Assembly: GCA_963848675.1 (NCBI GenBank)
Contig: CAWKEY010000025.1
Coordinates: 54,266-118,265 of the forward strand
Direction: 5' to 3'
Length of the DNA: 64,000 nt
DNA from: CAWKEY01 sp963848675
Lineage (GTDB): Bacteria > Pseudomonadota > Gammaproteobacteria > Methylococcales > Methylomonadaceae
The notes under the pieces are model-generated. The model did no database searches and was not told the DNA's origin. It saw only the letters and a program-made list of their open reading frames with translations. Shown in pieces: positions 36,488 through 46,299 of the stretch (the first letter of the stretch is position 1; each line of letters begins with the position of its first letter). Both the position numbers and the translations under genes were made by a program.

Positions 36488-37520
36488 TTTTTTCCCGTCG
36501 CTGCTGCTCCAAAAATTCCATGATGGCGAACATGAGCTCTCTGGTGCCATCCCCATTAATTGCCGAAATTCTAAACACCGGACCTGTCCAGCCTAGCCCG
36601 TCAACAATCGCCTGACAACGCTCGACCACCTCTTCCTCGAGCAGCCGATCTATTTTATTGAGCACCAGCCAGCGCGGCTTGCCGGCCAGATCATCACTCC
36701 ACTTTTCGACTTCATGAATAATTTTGCGCGCCGCCTCGACGGGCGCATCAACAGGCGTATCCATGCTTTCGTAAGGCTCGACATCAACTAGATGCAGCAA
36801 CAATCCGGTTCTGGACAAATGCTTGAGAAACTGCAAACCGAGTCCTGCGCCATCGGCCGCGCCTTCAATTACACCGGGGATATCCGCGATAACAAAACTG
36901 CGTAAATCATCAACGCTAACCACACCCAAATTGGGATGCAGGGTGGTAAACGGATAATCCGCCACCTTAGGTCTGGCCGATGATACCGCACGAATCAGGC
37001 TGGATTTGCCCGCGTTCGGCATGCCCAGCAAGCCGACATCGGCAATCAGCGTCAATTCCAGCAACAGCCTGCGATGCTCTCCCTCTGAGCCTTTGCTGGC
37101 TTTTTGCGGAGCCCTGTTGATACTGCTTTTAAAGCGCGCATTACCCAAGCCATGAAACCCGCCCTGAGCGACCAATAAAGTCTCGCCAATCCGGGTCAGA
37201 TCGCCAATTTCTTCGCCGGTTTCCGCATCGCGCACGCGCGTACCCAGAGGCACAGAGACATAGCAGTCTTCGCCTTTTCTACCGGTGCAATTACGACTCA
37301 TGCCATTTTGTCCGCGCTGCGCCCTATGCACAGAATGATAACGAAAATCCACCAGGGTATTGACATTTTCAGCCGCAATCAGATATACGCAGCCGCCATC
37401 GCCGCCGTCACCCCCATCCGGACCACCCAAGGGGACGTATTTCTCGCGGCGAAAACCAATCACGCCATTACCGCCATCACCCGCTTCGACACGAATCTCC
37501 GCTTCGTCAACAAATTTCAT
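36474..37520 (-). CDS. obgE: GTPase ObgE/CgtA
   Basis: Essential Obg GTPase involved in 50S assembly and stress response. 348 residues: glycine-rich Obg domain (GGDGGNGVIGFRREKY, GPDGGDGGDGG), then G1 GMPNAGKSSLI, G3 DIPGVIEGA and G4 NKIDRL in the G domain. Located behind rplU-rpmA as in most proteobacteria. Confidence 0.97.
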   Translation of the reverse strand: MKFVDEAEIRVEAGDGGNGVIGFRREKYVPLGGPDGGDGGDGGCVYLIAAENVNTLVDFRYHSVHRAQRGQNGMSRNCTGRKGEDCYVSVPLGTRVRDAETGEEIGDLTRIGETLLVAQGGFHGLGNARFKSSINRAPQKASKGSEGEHRRLLLELTLIADVGLLGMPNAGKSSLIRAVSSARPKVADYPFTTLHPNLGVVSVDDLRSFVIADIPGVIEGAADGAGLGLQFLKHLSRTGLLLHLVDVEPYESMDTPVDAPVEAARKIIHEVEKWSDDLAGKPRWLVLNKIDRLLEEEVVERCQAIVDGLGWTGPVFRISAINGDGTRELMFAIMEFLEQQRREKSEQA

Positions 37521-37559
37521 AGACCATACGCCGATTTAAAAAAACCAACCAATAAAAAC

Positions 37560-37597
37560 AAAAAAAGCCCCGACATCAACAGACGGAGCTTTTTTTA
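37560..37597 (-). terminator. Terminator-like hairpin after rpmA
   Basis: Minus-strand AAAAAAAGCTCCG and CGGGGCTTTTTTT can pair around an 11-base loop, between rpmA and obgE. It would partly end the rplU-rpmA transcript before obgE. Confidence 0.7.
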
Positions 37598-37635
37598 AGC
37601 AACCTAAGCCGCCGCAGTACGCAGCAGCTCAAATT

Positions 37636-37893
37636 TTATGCAGCAACAATACTGACAAACTTGCGGCCTTGGGGGCCTTTAACTTGAAAAACCACTTTCC
37701 CGTCAGCGGTTGCAAACAAGGTATGATCTTTGCCGCAGCCGACATTGTCACCTGCGTGAAAGCGGGTTCCACGTTGGCGCACGATTATATTTCCCGCCGT
37801 CACCGACTCTCCGCCAAAACGCTTGACCCCCAATCTTTTCGCATTAGAGTCGCGTCCATTACGAGTACTACCACCAGCTTTCTTATGAGCCAT
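37636..37893 (-). CDS. rpmA: 50S ribosomal protein L27
   Basis: 85-residue ribosomal protein whose N-terminal tail reaches the peptidyl-transferase centre. Sequence MAHKKAGGSTRNGRDS...KRLGVKRFGG is typical. 17 bases after rplU. Confidence 0.98.
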   Translation of the reverse strand: MAHKKAGGSTRNGRDSNAKRLGVKRFGGESVTAGNIIVRQRGTRFHAGDNVGCGKDHTLFATADGKVVFQVKGPQGRKFVSIVAA

Positions 37894-37910
37894 TTTTTAA
37901 CTCCCGATTA

Positions 37911-38222
37911 TTATGCAGAAATGCCAGTGATCTGGACTTCCGTATAGTACTGACGATGCCCCATTTGCTTCATATGGTGCTTGCGTCTTCTGAATTTAAT
38001 AATTTTAACTTTTTTGTGCCTGCCTTGAGACACAACAGTTGCTGTTACCTTGCCGCCCTCTACAAAAGGCTGGCCGATCTTTAGTGCATTATCTGATTGA
38101 ACCATCAGCACTTTATCGAATTCAATGCTGTCGCCTGTTCCAAGCTCAAGTTTTTCTATTTTTAAGGTCGCACCTTGTTCAACTCGGTACTGTTTACCAC
38201 CTGTTTGAATTACCGCATACAT
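37911..38222 (-). CDS. rplU: 50S ribosomal protein L21
   Basis: 103 residues, the E. coli length, starting MYAVIQTGGKQYRVEQG at 38222; six extra upstream codons in the open frame are not conserved. Contains the C-terminal FRRRKHHMKQMGHRQ signature that binds 23S rRNA. First gene of rplU-rpmA. Confidence 0.97.
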   Translation of the reverse strand: MYAVIQTGGKQYRVEQGATLKIEKLELGTGDSIEFDKVLMVQSDNALKIGQPFVEGGKVTATVVSQGRHKKVKIIKFRRRKHHMKQMGHRQYYTEVQITGISA

Positions 38223-38350
38223 CTGCGCAAGCTCCATCAAGCATTAATCTGTTTAAAGTGAACAGAGAATTTTATTTTTAAAACCAAGTCAAGTCAAATC
38301 TAAATTAACTGACACCGTAAATATTGCAACAAAATAGCACAATAAAGCTA

Positions 38351-38380
38351 TTGACACCAATATACTTTGTTCAATAGCAT
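38351..38380 (+). promoter_or_regulatory. Possible ispB promoter
   Basis: TTGACA at 38351-38356 with TAGCAT 18 bases downstream. A second perfect TATAAT at 38404-38409 has no matching -35. Both are upstream of ispB; which is used cannot be told. Confidence 0.35.
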
Positions 38381-38472
38381 GGGCGATTGATTATTTATTC
38401 GGCTATAATAGCTTGTTGCTTTGAGTTTCAAAGCTTTGTAAAACAACCCAATCTACACAACCAGCATTCATA

Positions 38473-39483
38473 ATGACATCGCATTCACCGTCTTCCTCGA
38501 TTGCCCCTGCACCCATTGATTTCGATTCGATTAAGAATTTAACTGCAACCGACGCCAAAGCAGTCGACCAACTGATTATCAACGAGTTAAGTTCCGATGT
38601 TATTCTGATCAACCAGATGGGGCATTACATCGTGGGCAATGGCGGTAAACGCCTGCGGCCGATGCTGCTGCTGCTTGCAGCCAGAGCGCTGGGTCAAACT
38701 ACTGATAAGCATCTAATCCTGGCCGCTGTTATTGAATTTATCCACACCGCAACACTGCTGCATGATGATGTCGTTGATGAGTCCGACCTTCGGCGCGGCA
38801 AGGAATCTGCCAATGCCGTCTGGGGCAATGCAGCCAGCGTACTGGTAGGCGATTACCTTTACTCCAGCGCATTCGAAATGATGGTCCGCACCGGCAATAT
38901 GCGGGTCATGGAAATCCTGTCAAAAACCACTACTGCCATTGCCGAAGGCGAGGTACTTCAGCTTTTAAACTGCAACAATCCTGAAACCACAGAAAAAAAA
39001 TATCTGGAAGTCATCGCCCGGAAAACAGCCATTTTATTCAGCGCCGCAACCAGATTGGCAGCTGTCATCTCGGAAGCTTCTCCTGCAATAGAAGACCGCC
39101 TGGCACAGTACGGCCAGCATCTGGGCATTGCTTTTCAATTAATTGACGACGCACTCGATTATAAAGCCAACAGAGAAGAGCTTGGTAAAAATTTAGGCGA
39201 CGATCTGGCCGAAGGCAAACCGACTTTACCCTTAATTTACGCCATTGAAAACGGCACGGAAAACGAAGCCAAAATAGTCACTGACGCCATCAAAAACAGC
39301 AATCGTGATGCTTTCAATGAAGTGTACGCAGTCGTGAGGCGCACCAAAGCCATTGAATACACGATACGCCGCGCCGATGAAGAAGCCCAAAAAGCGATTG
39401 GCGCCTTGACCGTACTGGCGGATTCAGAATACAAAGAAGCGCTGATTTTATTGGCAAAATTCTCAGTTCAACGAAATTACTAA
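38473..39483 (+). CDS. ispB: Polyprenyl (octaprenyl) diphosphate synthase
   Basis: Builds the long prenyl tail of ubiquinone. 336 residues with both Asp-rich motifs, LLHDDVVDESDLRRG and QLIDDALDY, plus GGKRLRPML at the N-terminal side. Divergent from rplU, the usual ispB/rplU arrangement. The chain length (C40) is inferred from context. Confidence 0.93.
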   Translation: MTSHSPSSSIAPAPIDFDSIKNLTATDAKAVDQLIINELSSDVILINQMGHYIVGNGGKRLRPMLLLLAARALGQTTDKHLILAAVIEFIHTATLLHDDVVDESDLRRGKESANAVWGNAASVLVGDYLYSSAFEMMVRTGNMRVMEILSKTTTAIAEGEVLQLLNCNNPETTEKKYLEVIARKTAILFSAATRLAAVISEASPAIEDRLAQYGQHLGIAFQLIDDALDYKANREELGKNLGDDLAEGKPTLPLIYAIENGTENEAKIVTDAIKNSNRDAFNEVYAVVRRTKAIEYTIRRADEEAQKAIGALTVLADSEYKEALILLAKFSVQRNY

Positions 39484-39547
39484 AAGTGTTTAAGTAGGCC
39501 ATTGACATCCCGCTTCTTTTCAATGTTCCTCTTGTCTTGAACCCTTC

Positions 39548-39652
39548 CTAATAATCCAGCATTTCTGCTAATAATCCTTTCGTAGCGGCATCTTCAAGAC
39601 TTTCTACTGCCGACAGCCCATAATTTTGCACCCCGCCGGGAGGCATCATCAT
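39548..39652 (-). CDS. Possible 34-residue ORF
   Basis: Downstream of the cytochrome gene, a frame starting with three consecutive ATG codons encodes MMMPPGGVQNYGLSAVESLE...LLAEMLDY. The composition is protein-like, and AAGG lies about 10 bases upstream, but I recognise no family. It is continuous with the cytochrome frame beyond its stop, so it may also be an old C-terminal extension. Confidence 0.2.
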   Translation of the reverse strand: MMMPPGGVQNYGLSAVESLEDAATKGLLAEMLDY

Positions 39653-39700
39653 CCCGCTGAACCTTAGCTTCCGAAATGTTAGCAGCGCGACGCCACTCAA

Positions 39701-40111
39701 TCAATGCTTGCCAGGCTCCATCTTCACTCCGTGCCGCTCATAGCCAACATAGGCCTGTAATGCCGTCATTTTGACATCGTCCGCAGCCAGTGGCTGTCCT
39801 TCCAGAGGATTTCTGAGACACCAGTTGATCATTTCCCAAAGCGGAACGACCTTGCCCAATTGTTTTTGAAATTTGGGATACGTTTCAGGATGGGTATTGG
39901 CGGCATTAGGATGACATTGTGCACAGGCAACTCCGTTGCCGCCTAGCGTGGGGCTTGTCCATAAAGCGCGACCCTCAGCCACGACCCCCATGAATTGCTG
40001 TTGCCAGCGCTGTAATTCAGCCTCAGTAAATTCGTCGGCGTGAGCTAATCCGGTAACGACCAGCAAGGCGACACATAATGCGGTTATTTTTTGCCGATAA
40101 CAAGCAGACAT
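39701..40111 (-). CDS. Periplasmic c-type cytochrome
   Basis: 136 residues with a cleavable signal peptide (ITALCVALLVVTGLAHA) and one haem-binding CAQCH near residue 71. The segment INWCLRNPLEGQPLAADD resembles SoxA/TsdA-type cytochrome domains. Start at 40111; the frame is open upstream inside the metallophosphoesterase gene but in a different reading frame from it. Follows the phosphoesterase by 10 bases, so both probably share an operon with the broken peroxidase gene. Confidence 0.88.
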   Translation of the reverse strand: MSACYRQKITALCVALLVVTGLAHADEFTEAELQRWQQQFMGVVAEGRALWTSPTLGGNGVACAQCHPNAANTHPETYPKFQKQLGKVVPLWEMINWCLRNPLEGQPLAADDVKMTALQAYVGYERHGVKMEPGKH

Positions 40112-40121
40112 AGTCTCGCTC

Positions 40122-41198
40122 CTAAAAATGGGTTTGAGGCGGAATACGTGCGCTTTCAGACTGATAGGCGCTGTCTTCCGGCTGTTTTTTAGCAGTGTTA
40201 AAACGGACGATCCTGCTGGTATTGTCATAAAGCGTGTAATGCATATCGACCTGGCCATTAGCCAGATTGATAAATTGCCAGCCGGTGGCATCCCGCTCAA
40301 AAAACGGATCAGCTCGATTCATGGGCACCGTCAATTTCGGCAGATATTGTTCCGCCTGGGCATAGGAGCCAGGATAAGGCCAAGGCCAGGCAGTAGCCAT
40401 CACCGAATTGAAGCTGATATTGCCGATCTGGTTGTACTGAATTTGATGCACATGACCATAGATAACAGAAACTTTTTTGAACGGCTTTAGCAGGGCCTGA
40501 ATCTCATCGGCATCTTCAGTCCAAAAATTCCAGCCCTTGTAAATTTTTTGCAAAGGTGAATGCGAGAAAACCACCACCGGTGTCTTTTTATTGACCTTGG
40601 CCAAGTCATTTTTCAGCCAGCGCCGCTGCTCCTCACCGACCATAAAAGGCGAGCCGTTCGGATTGTCGAGCCCAGCCATTTCCAGCATACGCTGTTCATT
40701 GCTCGGCCAGCGCCTGAAAGTCCAGTCATCATAGGTCTTAATACTGTTTAGCACGATGAAATGCACGCCTTTATGATCAAAGCTATAGTATTGCGAACCA
40801 AACAGTTTCTCCCAGTATTCACCCAGATCCAGATAGTAATCATGCTCGCCCATGACATAATGAACTTTGGGCTGCAAGGCAGACATAATTTCAGCGCCGT
40901 GATCCAGCTCGGCTTTACTGCCGAGCTGTGCCAAATCGCCTCCGAAAATGACAAAGTCCGGCTTGGGGGTCAACAGATTGGTTTCCGCGACGGCGCGAAT
41001 CAAACCCTGATCCCAGTTTCTGACGAAGCGGGTGCCTTTAATGTGCTGGATGTGGGCGTCTGAGATATAGGCAAAGCTGAAATTTTGCCCGCTGTCGGCA
41101 AATGCCAGCTCAACCAAACTGATGGGCAAGGTACTGCCAATGGCCAGCGCTGCGGTATTTTTAATAAAATGGCGGCGACTGCGATTGATCGCTTTCAT
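40122..41198 (-). CDS. Tat-exported metallophosphoesterase
   Basis: Calcineurin-like phosphoesterase of 358 residues. A twin-arginine signal (SRRHFIKNTAALAIG) targets it folded to the periplasm. Metal motifs are AYISDAHIQH, FGGDLAQLGS, MGEHDYYLD, FSHSPLQ and YGHVHQIQYN, a complete binuclear site. Position 3 of the GNHD-type motif is GEHD, as in several exported homologs. Placed between a cytochrome c gene and a MauG-like peroxidase gene, suggesting a periplasmic redox or phosphate role; the substrate is unknown. Confidence 0.87.
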   Translation of the reverse strand: MKAINRSRRHFIKNTAALAIGSTLPISLVELAFADSGQNFSFAYISDAHIQHIKGTRFVRNWDQGLIRAVAETNLLTPKPDFVIFGGDLAQLGSKAELDHGAEIMSALQPKVHYVMGEHDYYLDLGEYWEKLFGSQYYSFDHKGVHFIVLNSIKTYDDWTFRRWPSNEQRMLEMAGLDNPNGSPFMVGEEQRRWLKNDLAKVNKKTPVVVFSHSPLQKIYKGWNFWTEDADEIQALLKPFKKVSVIYGHVHQIQYNQIGNISFNSVMATAWPWPYPGSYAQAEQYLPKLTVPMNRADPFFERDATGWQFINLANGQVDMHYTLYDNTSRIVRFNTAKKQPEDSAYQSESARIPPQTHF

Positions 41199-41212
41199 AT
41201 TACCTTCCCTAT

Positions 41213-42395
41213 TCAGTTAGCGGGAGACCGGGCATATTCCGGACTGGTTAATGCCTTCAAAAATGCCACCAGTTCATCCACCTGCACATCGGTCAGATTC
41301 AGCGGGCGAATGCCGCCGCTTAAAAAAGCATTGGCCTTCTCGCCGGCCTGGGTTACGCCGCCATTGTTGTAATGGATAATCACATCTTTCAAGGTTTTCA
41401 GGCTACCGTCGTGCATATAGGGGGCAGTCAAGTCGACATTGCGCAGGGTTGGCGTCTTGAAGGCACCAATCTGGCTAAACTCCTCGGTTACTGCAAAGCG
41501 CCCTAGCTCGGACGATTTTTTGTCGGACAAGACCAGCACATCAACATCACCGCCCTTATTTTTAGCCTGCAAAAAGGCCTGGGTCAGCTCCGGCACGTCT
41601 TTCTGAATCTGGTTAATCCCGATGCCGATATTGTGAAAGCGGCTATCGCTAAAAAGCGCATGATCCTGCTCAATAGAATGACAGGAAACGCAGCGGCCTT
41701 GTCCGATAAACAACTCAAAACCGCGAATTTGCTCATCGGTCATGGCCGACGTTTCGCCGTTAAAATAATAATGGTCGAAAGCTGAATTGCCCGAAACCAG
41801 GGTTCGTTCGAAGCTGGCAATGGCTTTCGCAACATGATCAATGGTCAACTGTTTGCCAGTGGCAGCAAACACTTCTGCAAATACCGACGAATAATCAGGA
41901 TCGCTGCTGACGATATCGAGTACCGGCTGATGGCTGGACAAGCCGTGTTCAACCGGATTGATCAAGGGCTGTTTGGATTGGCTTTCCAGATCGGGTTCGC
42001 GGCCATCCCAGAATTGAGATGCTTAAAAAGCCGCATTCAGCACCGTAGGGGCACTGCGCGTGCCGGTTAGCCCGCTGTGGCCGACCGAAACCGGCAAGCC
42101 GTCGGTGAAAGCCAGCTGGTCGTTGTGGCAATTGGCACAACTTACGCTACCGTCGATAGAAAAGCGCTTGTCGTGGAACAGTTTATCGCCCAGAGCAATT
42201 TTGGCGGGGGTTTGCGGGTTATCTAGCGGAATCGGTACCGGTGGCAGACCCAACAATTTGTTTGAGACAGCAGGATTGGCTGCGTTAGCAAGCGCAGGGA
42301 GCAGCACTAATGTTTTCAGGCTGCACTGCAATTTCGGCTTTAGCCCAGGCAGAAAAACCTGCCAAACTGAGCCCTAGCAATACCAAATAGCGCAT
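41213..42395 (-). pseudogene. Di-heme cytochrome c peroxidase (MauG/CcpA family), disrupted
   Basis: The original gene started at 42395 (MRYLVLLGLSLAGFSAWA signal peptide, AGGAGG ideally placed). A frameshift between about 42290 and 42330 leads to the frame with KLLGLPPVPIPLDNPQTPAK and the first haem motif CANCH. A TAA at 42023-42025 then interrupts the same frame, after which QFWDGREPDLESQ and the second haem motif CVSCH follow, down to the stop at 41213. So it carries one frameshift and one nonsense codon. Intact homologs reduce H2O2 or oxidise protein-derived cofactors. Downstream genes of the same strand remain intact. Confidence 0.75.
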
Positions 42396-42759
42396 GGTAA
42401 ACCTCCTGTTTAGCGTGATGACAAACGGTTGTTATCTGCTCAAATCTGAAGGCGGACTTATGCTGACCCGGCAACTCCTTTTGGTGAGGGTACGATGGCC
42501 TCCTTTGGATTAATTCTTATCCAAGCCGGGCGGCCTGTCAACAACCATTAGCGTGCGCTCGATGCTTTGCCCGGGTTTCGTCTTATAACCAACAGGCCTT
42601 ACAGGAACAGGGGCTTTCGATGATAGACGGAATGATAAAACTGCATTGACCCTTGAATGCCTCGCAGCAGCTCATAACGTCATTAATCTTAAGCTTTTGA
42701 AGCCTGGATTTGCTCACCATGCAGGAATGACGATATCAATAGCACGCTGACTCTACTTT
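42396..42759. other. Intergenic region upstream of the peroxidase relic
   Basis: No gene seen. It holds a candidate minus-strand promoter (42513-42541) and two purine-rich AAGGAG words between that promoter and the peroxidase start. Confidence 0.45.
42513..42541 (-). promoter_or_regulatory. Candidate promoter of the peroxidase-phosphoesterase-cytochrome operon
   Basis: Minus-strand TTGACA (42536-42541) and AAGAAT (42513-42518) with 17-base spacing. The -35 box is consensus and the -10 box matches at four of six positions. Confidence 0.45.
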
Positions 42760-43248
42760 TCATTGAGCCGAATACAGTTCACTACTGCCGTCCATATCAC
42801 CGGTTTGGCTATACAGCATGGGGCGGCCCTGGTTGAGATTTGCAGCAGAGATTACTTTGCAGATGGCTAATTTATGATCGCCGGCATCGGCATAATGGCT
42901 GACTTCACAATCAAAATAGGCCAGACTGGCTGAGAGTACGGGTGCTCCAGTTTGCCCCGTTTGCCACTGGAAACCGCTCATTTTGTCTTGAACTCCTGAG
43001 CGGCCAAAGTGTTCGGCTATGGCATATTGATCCTGCCCCAAGACATTAACGGTACAGATACCGCCCGCCTGCAGCAGTTTATAGGAGTAATGTTCAGGAT
43101 TGATGCTGATCGCCAGCAGCAAAGGATCGAATGAAACCTGCATCACCCAGGCGGCGGTAAAGGCATTTTGCTGGACGCCGTCGCTAACGCCAACGATATA
43201 AACGCCGTGGCTGATCTGTTTACATAATGTCTCTGGATTTTCAATCAT
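42760..43248 (-). CDS. Flavin reductase family protein
   Basis: FMN-binding split-barrel protein, 162 residues. The N-terminal GVYIVGVSDGVQQNAFTAAWVMQ motif, DPLLLAISINPEHYS and the later HYADAGDHKLAICKV are typical of flavin reductase/NADH:FMN oxidoreductase-like domains. It may supply reduced flavin to an oxygenase or bind FMN itself. Starts 8 bases inside the nadC end, so it is translated with nadC. Confidence 0.85.
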   Translation of the reverse strand: MIENPETLCKQISHGVYIVGVSDGVQQNAFTAAWVMQVSFDPLLLAISINPEHYSYKLLQAGGICTVNVLGQDQYAIAEHFGRSGVQDKMSGFQWQTGQTGAPVLSASLAYFDCEVSHYADAGDHKLAICKVISAANLNQGRPMLYSQTGDMDGSSELYSAQ

Positions 43249-44080
43249 GGCCAGTCACCAGTTTAATGCGCATGGACAAATCAACCGCCCTGACGTTCTT
43301 GGTCAAGGCGCCGATGGAAATATAATCAACGCCGGTTCCGGCGATGCTGCGGATATTGTTCAGATCGATATTACCGGAAGCTTCCAGTTCGATGGCGCCG
43401 GCATTTTGCATAACCGCCGCACGCATATCCTCAAGCGTGAAGTTGTCGAGCATGATACGGTCGGGCCTTGCCGCGATAGCCTGCTCAAATTCTTCCAGAG
43501 ATTCAACTTCGACTTCAACCGGAACCGGGGATGTTGCGCGTGCCGCCTGCACGGCTTTGGCGATAGAACCGGCAGCGATAATATGATTTTCCTTGATTAA
43601 CACGCCATCGTACAAGCCAATACGATGGTTGTAACACCCGCCGCAGGCCACCGCATATTTTTGTGCCTTTCTCAATCCTGGAATGGTTTTACGGGTATCC
43701 AGGACTTTACAACCGGTGCCGGATACGGCTTGTGCATATTGCCTGGCAACGGTTGCCGTCGCCGACAGGGTCTGCAATAAATTCAATGCGGTGCGCTCGC
43801 CGGTTAACAGGCTTCTGGCGGAGCCTGCCAGCCTGCACAGAACATTGTTCTGGCTAACGCTCTCCCCTTCGGCTACCTGCCAATCAATGCTGATGTCGGA
43901 ATCTAGCTGCCTGAATACGGAATCAAACCAGGCCTGGCCACACAGCACCATGTCTTCTCGGGTAATGACTTCGGCCTCGGCTTGTGTGTCTTCGGGAATA
44001 ATACTGGCTGTTAAATCCCCGGCGCCTATGTCTTCCTCAAGAAAGCGTTTTATTTCTGCACTGTTTATATGGTTTGTCAT
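43241..44080 (-). CDS. nadC: Nicotinate-nucleotide pyrophosphorylase (carboxylating)
   Basis: Quinolinate phosphoribosyltransferase of de novo NAD synthesis. 279 residues; motifs DTRKTIPGLR, ACGGCYNHRIGLYDGVLIKENHI, EVEVESLEEF and the SGNIDLNNI segment build the active site. The start overlaps the DUF1631 gene by 4 bases. Confidence 0.97.
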   Translation of the reverse strand: MTNHINSAEIKRFLEEDIGAGDLTASIIPEDTQAEAEVITREDMVLCGQAWFDSVFRQLDSDISIDWQVAEGESVSQNNVLCRLAGSARSLLTGERTALNLLQTLSATATVARQYAQAVSGTGCKVLDTRKTIPGLRKAQKYAVACGGCYNHRIGLYDGVLIKENHIIAAGSIAKAVQAARATSPVPVEVEVESLEEFEQAIAARPDRIMLDNFTLEDMRAAVMQNAGAIELEASGNIDLNNIRSIAGTGVDYISIGALTKNVRAVDLSMRIKLVTGHD

Positions 44081-46155
44081 AAGCTCATTAAATTTGAGAG
44101 CACGCGTTCGGTGATCGTTTTATCGTTCAATTCAATAAGGGCAGCCTGCTTCTGGTGAAACTTTTCGGCCAGTTCGACGGCGCTAATTTCCATCATTTTT
44201 ATCCCGTTTTTACCAACAAAATGCATCACCCCGGTCGCCTTGCTTTGCCAAACCAGCTTGCCCCATTGCCGGCCGGACTCCAGCTCGAATGCAACCCAGC
44301 TGTTCTCGGCCAGATTACTGATCTGTTTAGCGCTGCTGCCCGGCAGAACTTCGGGGCTAATCTCCGCGGTTTGAATTGCCGGTACGATGCGTTTTGACTC
44401 TGCGCTTGTCGATGTTTGATTTTCCTTTTTATCCATTAGGATGATATGCCAGACGGCAAGCTCTTTAAAAAACCGCGACTGGGCATTTTTATCGTAAGAA
44501 ATCCGTTTTAGTCCACTTCTTAAGGCTTTTATCATACTGGGCAAAAACTTTAATATTTGCGCTCTTTGATTTTCATCGGCCGGCGGCAGGACGCTGATAA
44601 TCAGTTCATCCATGGCTTGAACAGATGCTTGCCAGTGTCCAGGCTCTTCCTCTTTACGCACATAATCAACCAGTAACACATCCTGCCAGACTTCACGCAG
44701 AAATTCGGCTATCGCTGCCGGCAGCTCTTTTCCCCGCATACTGTTATCCATGGCGCTAGCTACGGCTTTTTTGCTCAAGGCCAATGCCTCTTTATTTTGC
44801 ATTAATTGCAAAGAGCGCTCCTCAATAATCTGGTTACGCTGTTTGTGTTTTTCAAGATAACGTGAAAACTCGTCTGATTCGGTTATCCAGACGGGAAACG
44901 CCGAGCCATGTTCATTTAGAAGCCTTTTGGTAATCCCGGTGATGCGCTCATGCACCAAGTGATCCCCGTAATCATCATTATTTAAAAACGCCCCGGCAGC
45001 CCCCAAATTGTCAATTAACAGCCTGATCGGGTTGTCTTTATTGACAAACACGCTGTATTGTCCCAAACAGGTCGCTGCCATCGGGATTTGCAACTGTAGC
45101 ATGGCCGATTTTACCGAATCGGGCTGCGTTGCATCGTGCCGAATCTCGGCAAATATCAAGGACACCAGATCCAGCACATCTTCATCCGGCCCGGATAAAC
45201 ACTTGGGCTCATCACTGATATCCAGCGCTGAAAGCTGTTTGACCACTTGCCATTTTAATGATTTGTTATTCTTATCCTCATCCTGATCACGAACATAACC
45301 TTGCTGAAGAATTTCCAGGGCATGTTTTACTTCAAAGCTTTCGTAGTTGGCGTTCCCGGCAAACGGTATGCAATCGTAGTCCGAGGTACCATGGGCAGAG
45401 CGCCATAGCGCCAGTTTTTGTTGTAACTGCTGAAATGCGGCATAGTCCAGATCAAGGTCTCCAGCAACCGGCTCGGCACCCTTGCTGATGGCAGCTAGTT
45501 GATCTTGCTGCGCTAAAGAGCCATTGTCAATTTGCCTCGTCAATTCACGATAAATAAATCCCAATTGACTAAAGACAATAAGGTCAAAGGTCTTATACAG
45601 AGCTATCCGGAAATCCGTGTTTAATTTCAGCGGCTTGACCACCTCAACCAGGGCGCGTACCAATCTTTCAGGCGCAATGGGATTTTGCCGGTCTGATAGC
45701 GCCTGCAGCCCGACCAGGAGTGTCAACTGTTTGTTAAAGAAGTGTAATGCTTCATGAAAACTGTGCTCGCAATTGCGAATGATCATGGCAATCGTGTACT
45801 CTTCCTCGACCAATTCGTCATCGGCTAAGGACACCCCAGACAAATCGAGGTCATCATTGCGATTGCGTAACATTTTCTGGTGATTTTTGTCGAAGACATC
45901 GCTCACCTCAAGCAAATAGCGCTGTTTAAGGTCTTTCCGTATCTGGCGCAAATATTCCAGCATTTTTTTATGTTGCTCGTTGCCGGTTTTTTCGCGGTTT
46001 TTAGCCAATTGCAAGCCAAAATCAAGATCGATGCGCATACAACAATCGTCAAGCAACTGCTCAAAGTAATTGACAAATTCTGACTGGATTTTGGCTAAAA
46101 TTTGAGCATGCCTTTGCCTATTGTCGACCTTATTTATTTGAGACTGAATATTCAT
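44077..46155 (-). CDS. DUF1631 family protein
   Basis: 692 residues, mostly helical and charged, matching the gammaproteobacterial DUF1631 family in length and in elements such as RYLLEVSDVFDKNHQ, LFQ-type helices and the C-terminal GSWVAFE-like SWVAFELESGRQWGKLVW. The C-terminal segment, about 590-680, resembles a small PilZ-like beta barrel, an inference. Function unknown. Overlaps nadC and lies divergent from ampD. Confidence 0.8.
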   Translation of the reverse strand: MNIQSQINKVDNRQRHAQILAKIQSEFVNYFEQLLDDCCMRIDLDFGLQLAKNREKTGNEQHKKMLEYLRQIRKDLKQRYLLEVSDVFDKNHQKMLRNRNDDLDLSGVSLADDELVEEEYTIAMIIRNCEHSFHEALHFFNKQLTLLVGLQALSDRQNPIAPERLVRALVEVVKPLKLNTDFRIALYKTFDLIVFSQLGFIYRELTRQIDNGSLAQQDQLAAISKGAEPVAGDLDLDYAAFQQLQQKLALWRSAHGTSDYDCIPFAGNANYESFEVKHALEILQQGYVRDQDEDKNNKSLKWQVVKQLSALDISDEPKCLSGPDEDVLDLVSLIFAEIRHDATQPDSVKSAMLQLQIPMAATCLGQYSVFVNKDNPIRLLIDNLGAAGAFLNNDDYGDHLVHERITGITKRLLNEHGSAFPVWITESDEFSRYLEKHKQRNQIIEERSLQLMQNKEALALSKKAVASAMDNSMRGKELPAAIAEFLREVWQDVLLVDYVRKEEEPGHWQASVQAMDELIISVLPPADENQRAQILKFLPSMIKALRSGLKRISYDKNAQSRFFKELAVWHIILMDKKENQTSTSAESKRIVPAIQTAEISPEVLPGSSAKQISNLAENSWVAFELESGRQWGKLVWQSKATGVMHFVGKNGIKMMEISAVELAEKFHQKQAALIELNDKTITERVLSNLMSL

Positions 46156-46299
46156 AATTTCATATCAAACTTGTCATTACTAAACATGCGCCATTCACTG
46201 AATTAAGACTATACCCGAACCCCCTTTTTGACAAATAATGGGCTCTTTATTCGAGGATACTGTGATTCAGTCTCCGCTTTTCCTTTGCGTTGCACCTCC

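Noticed and set aside
40112..40300. Upstream extension of the cytochrome c frame
   Set aside because: It overlaps the metallophosphoesterase gene in another frame and lies before a clear signal peptide.
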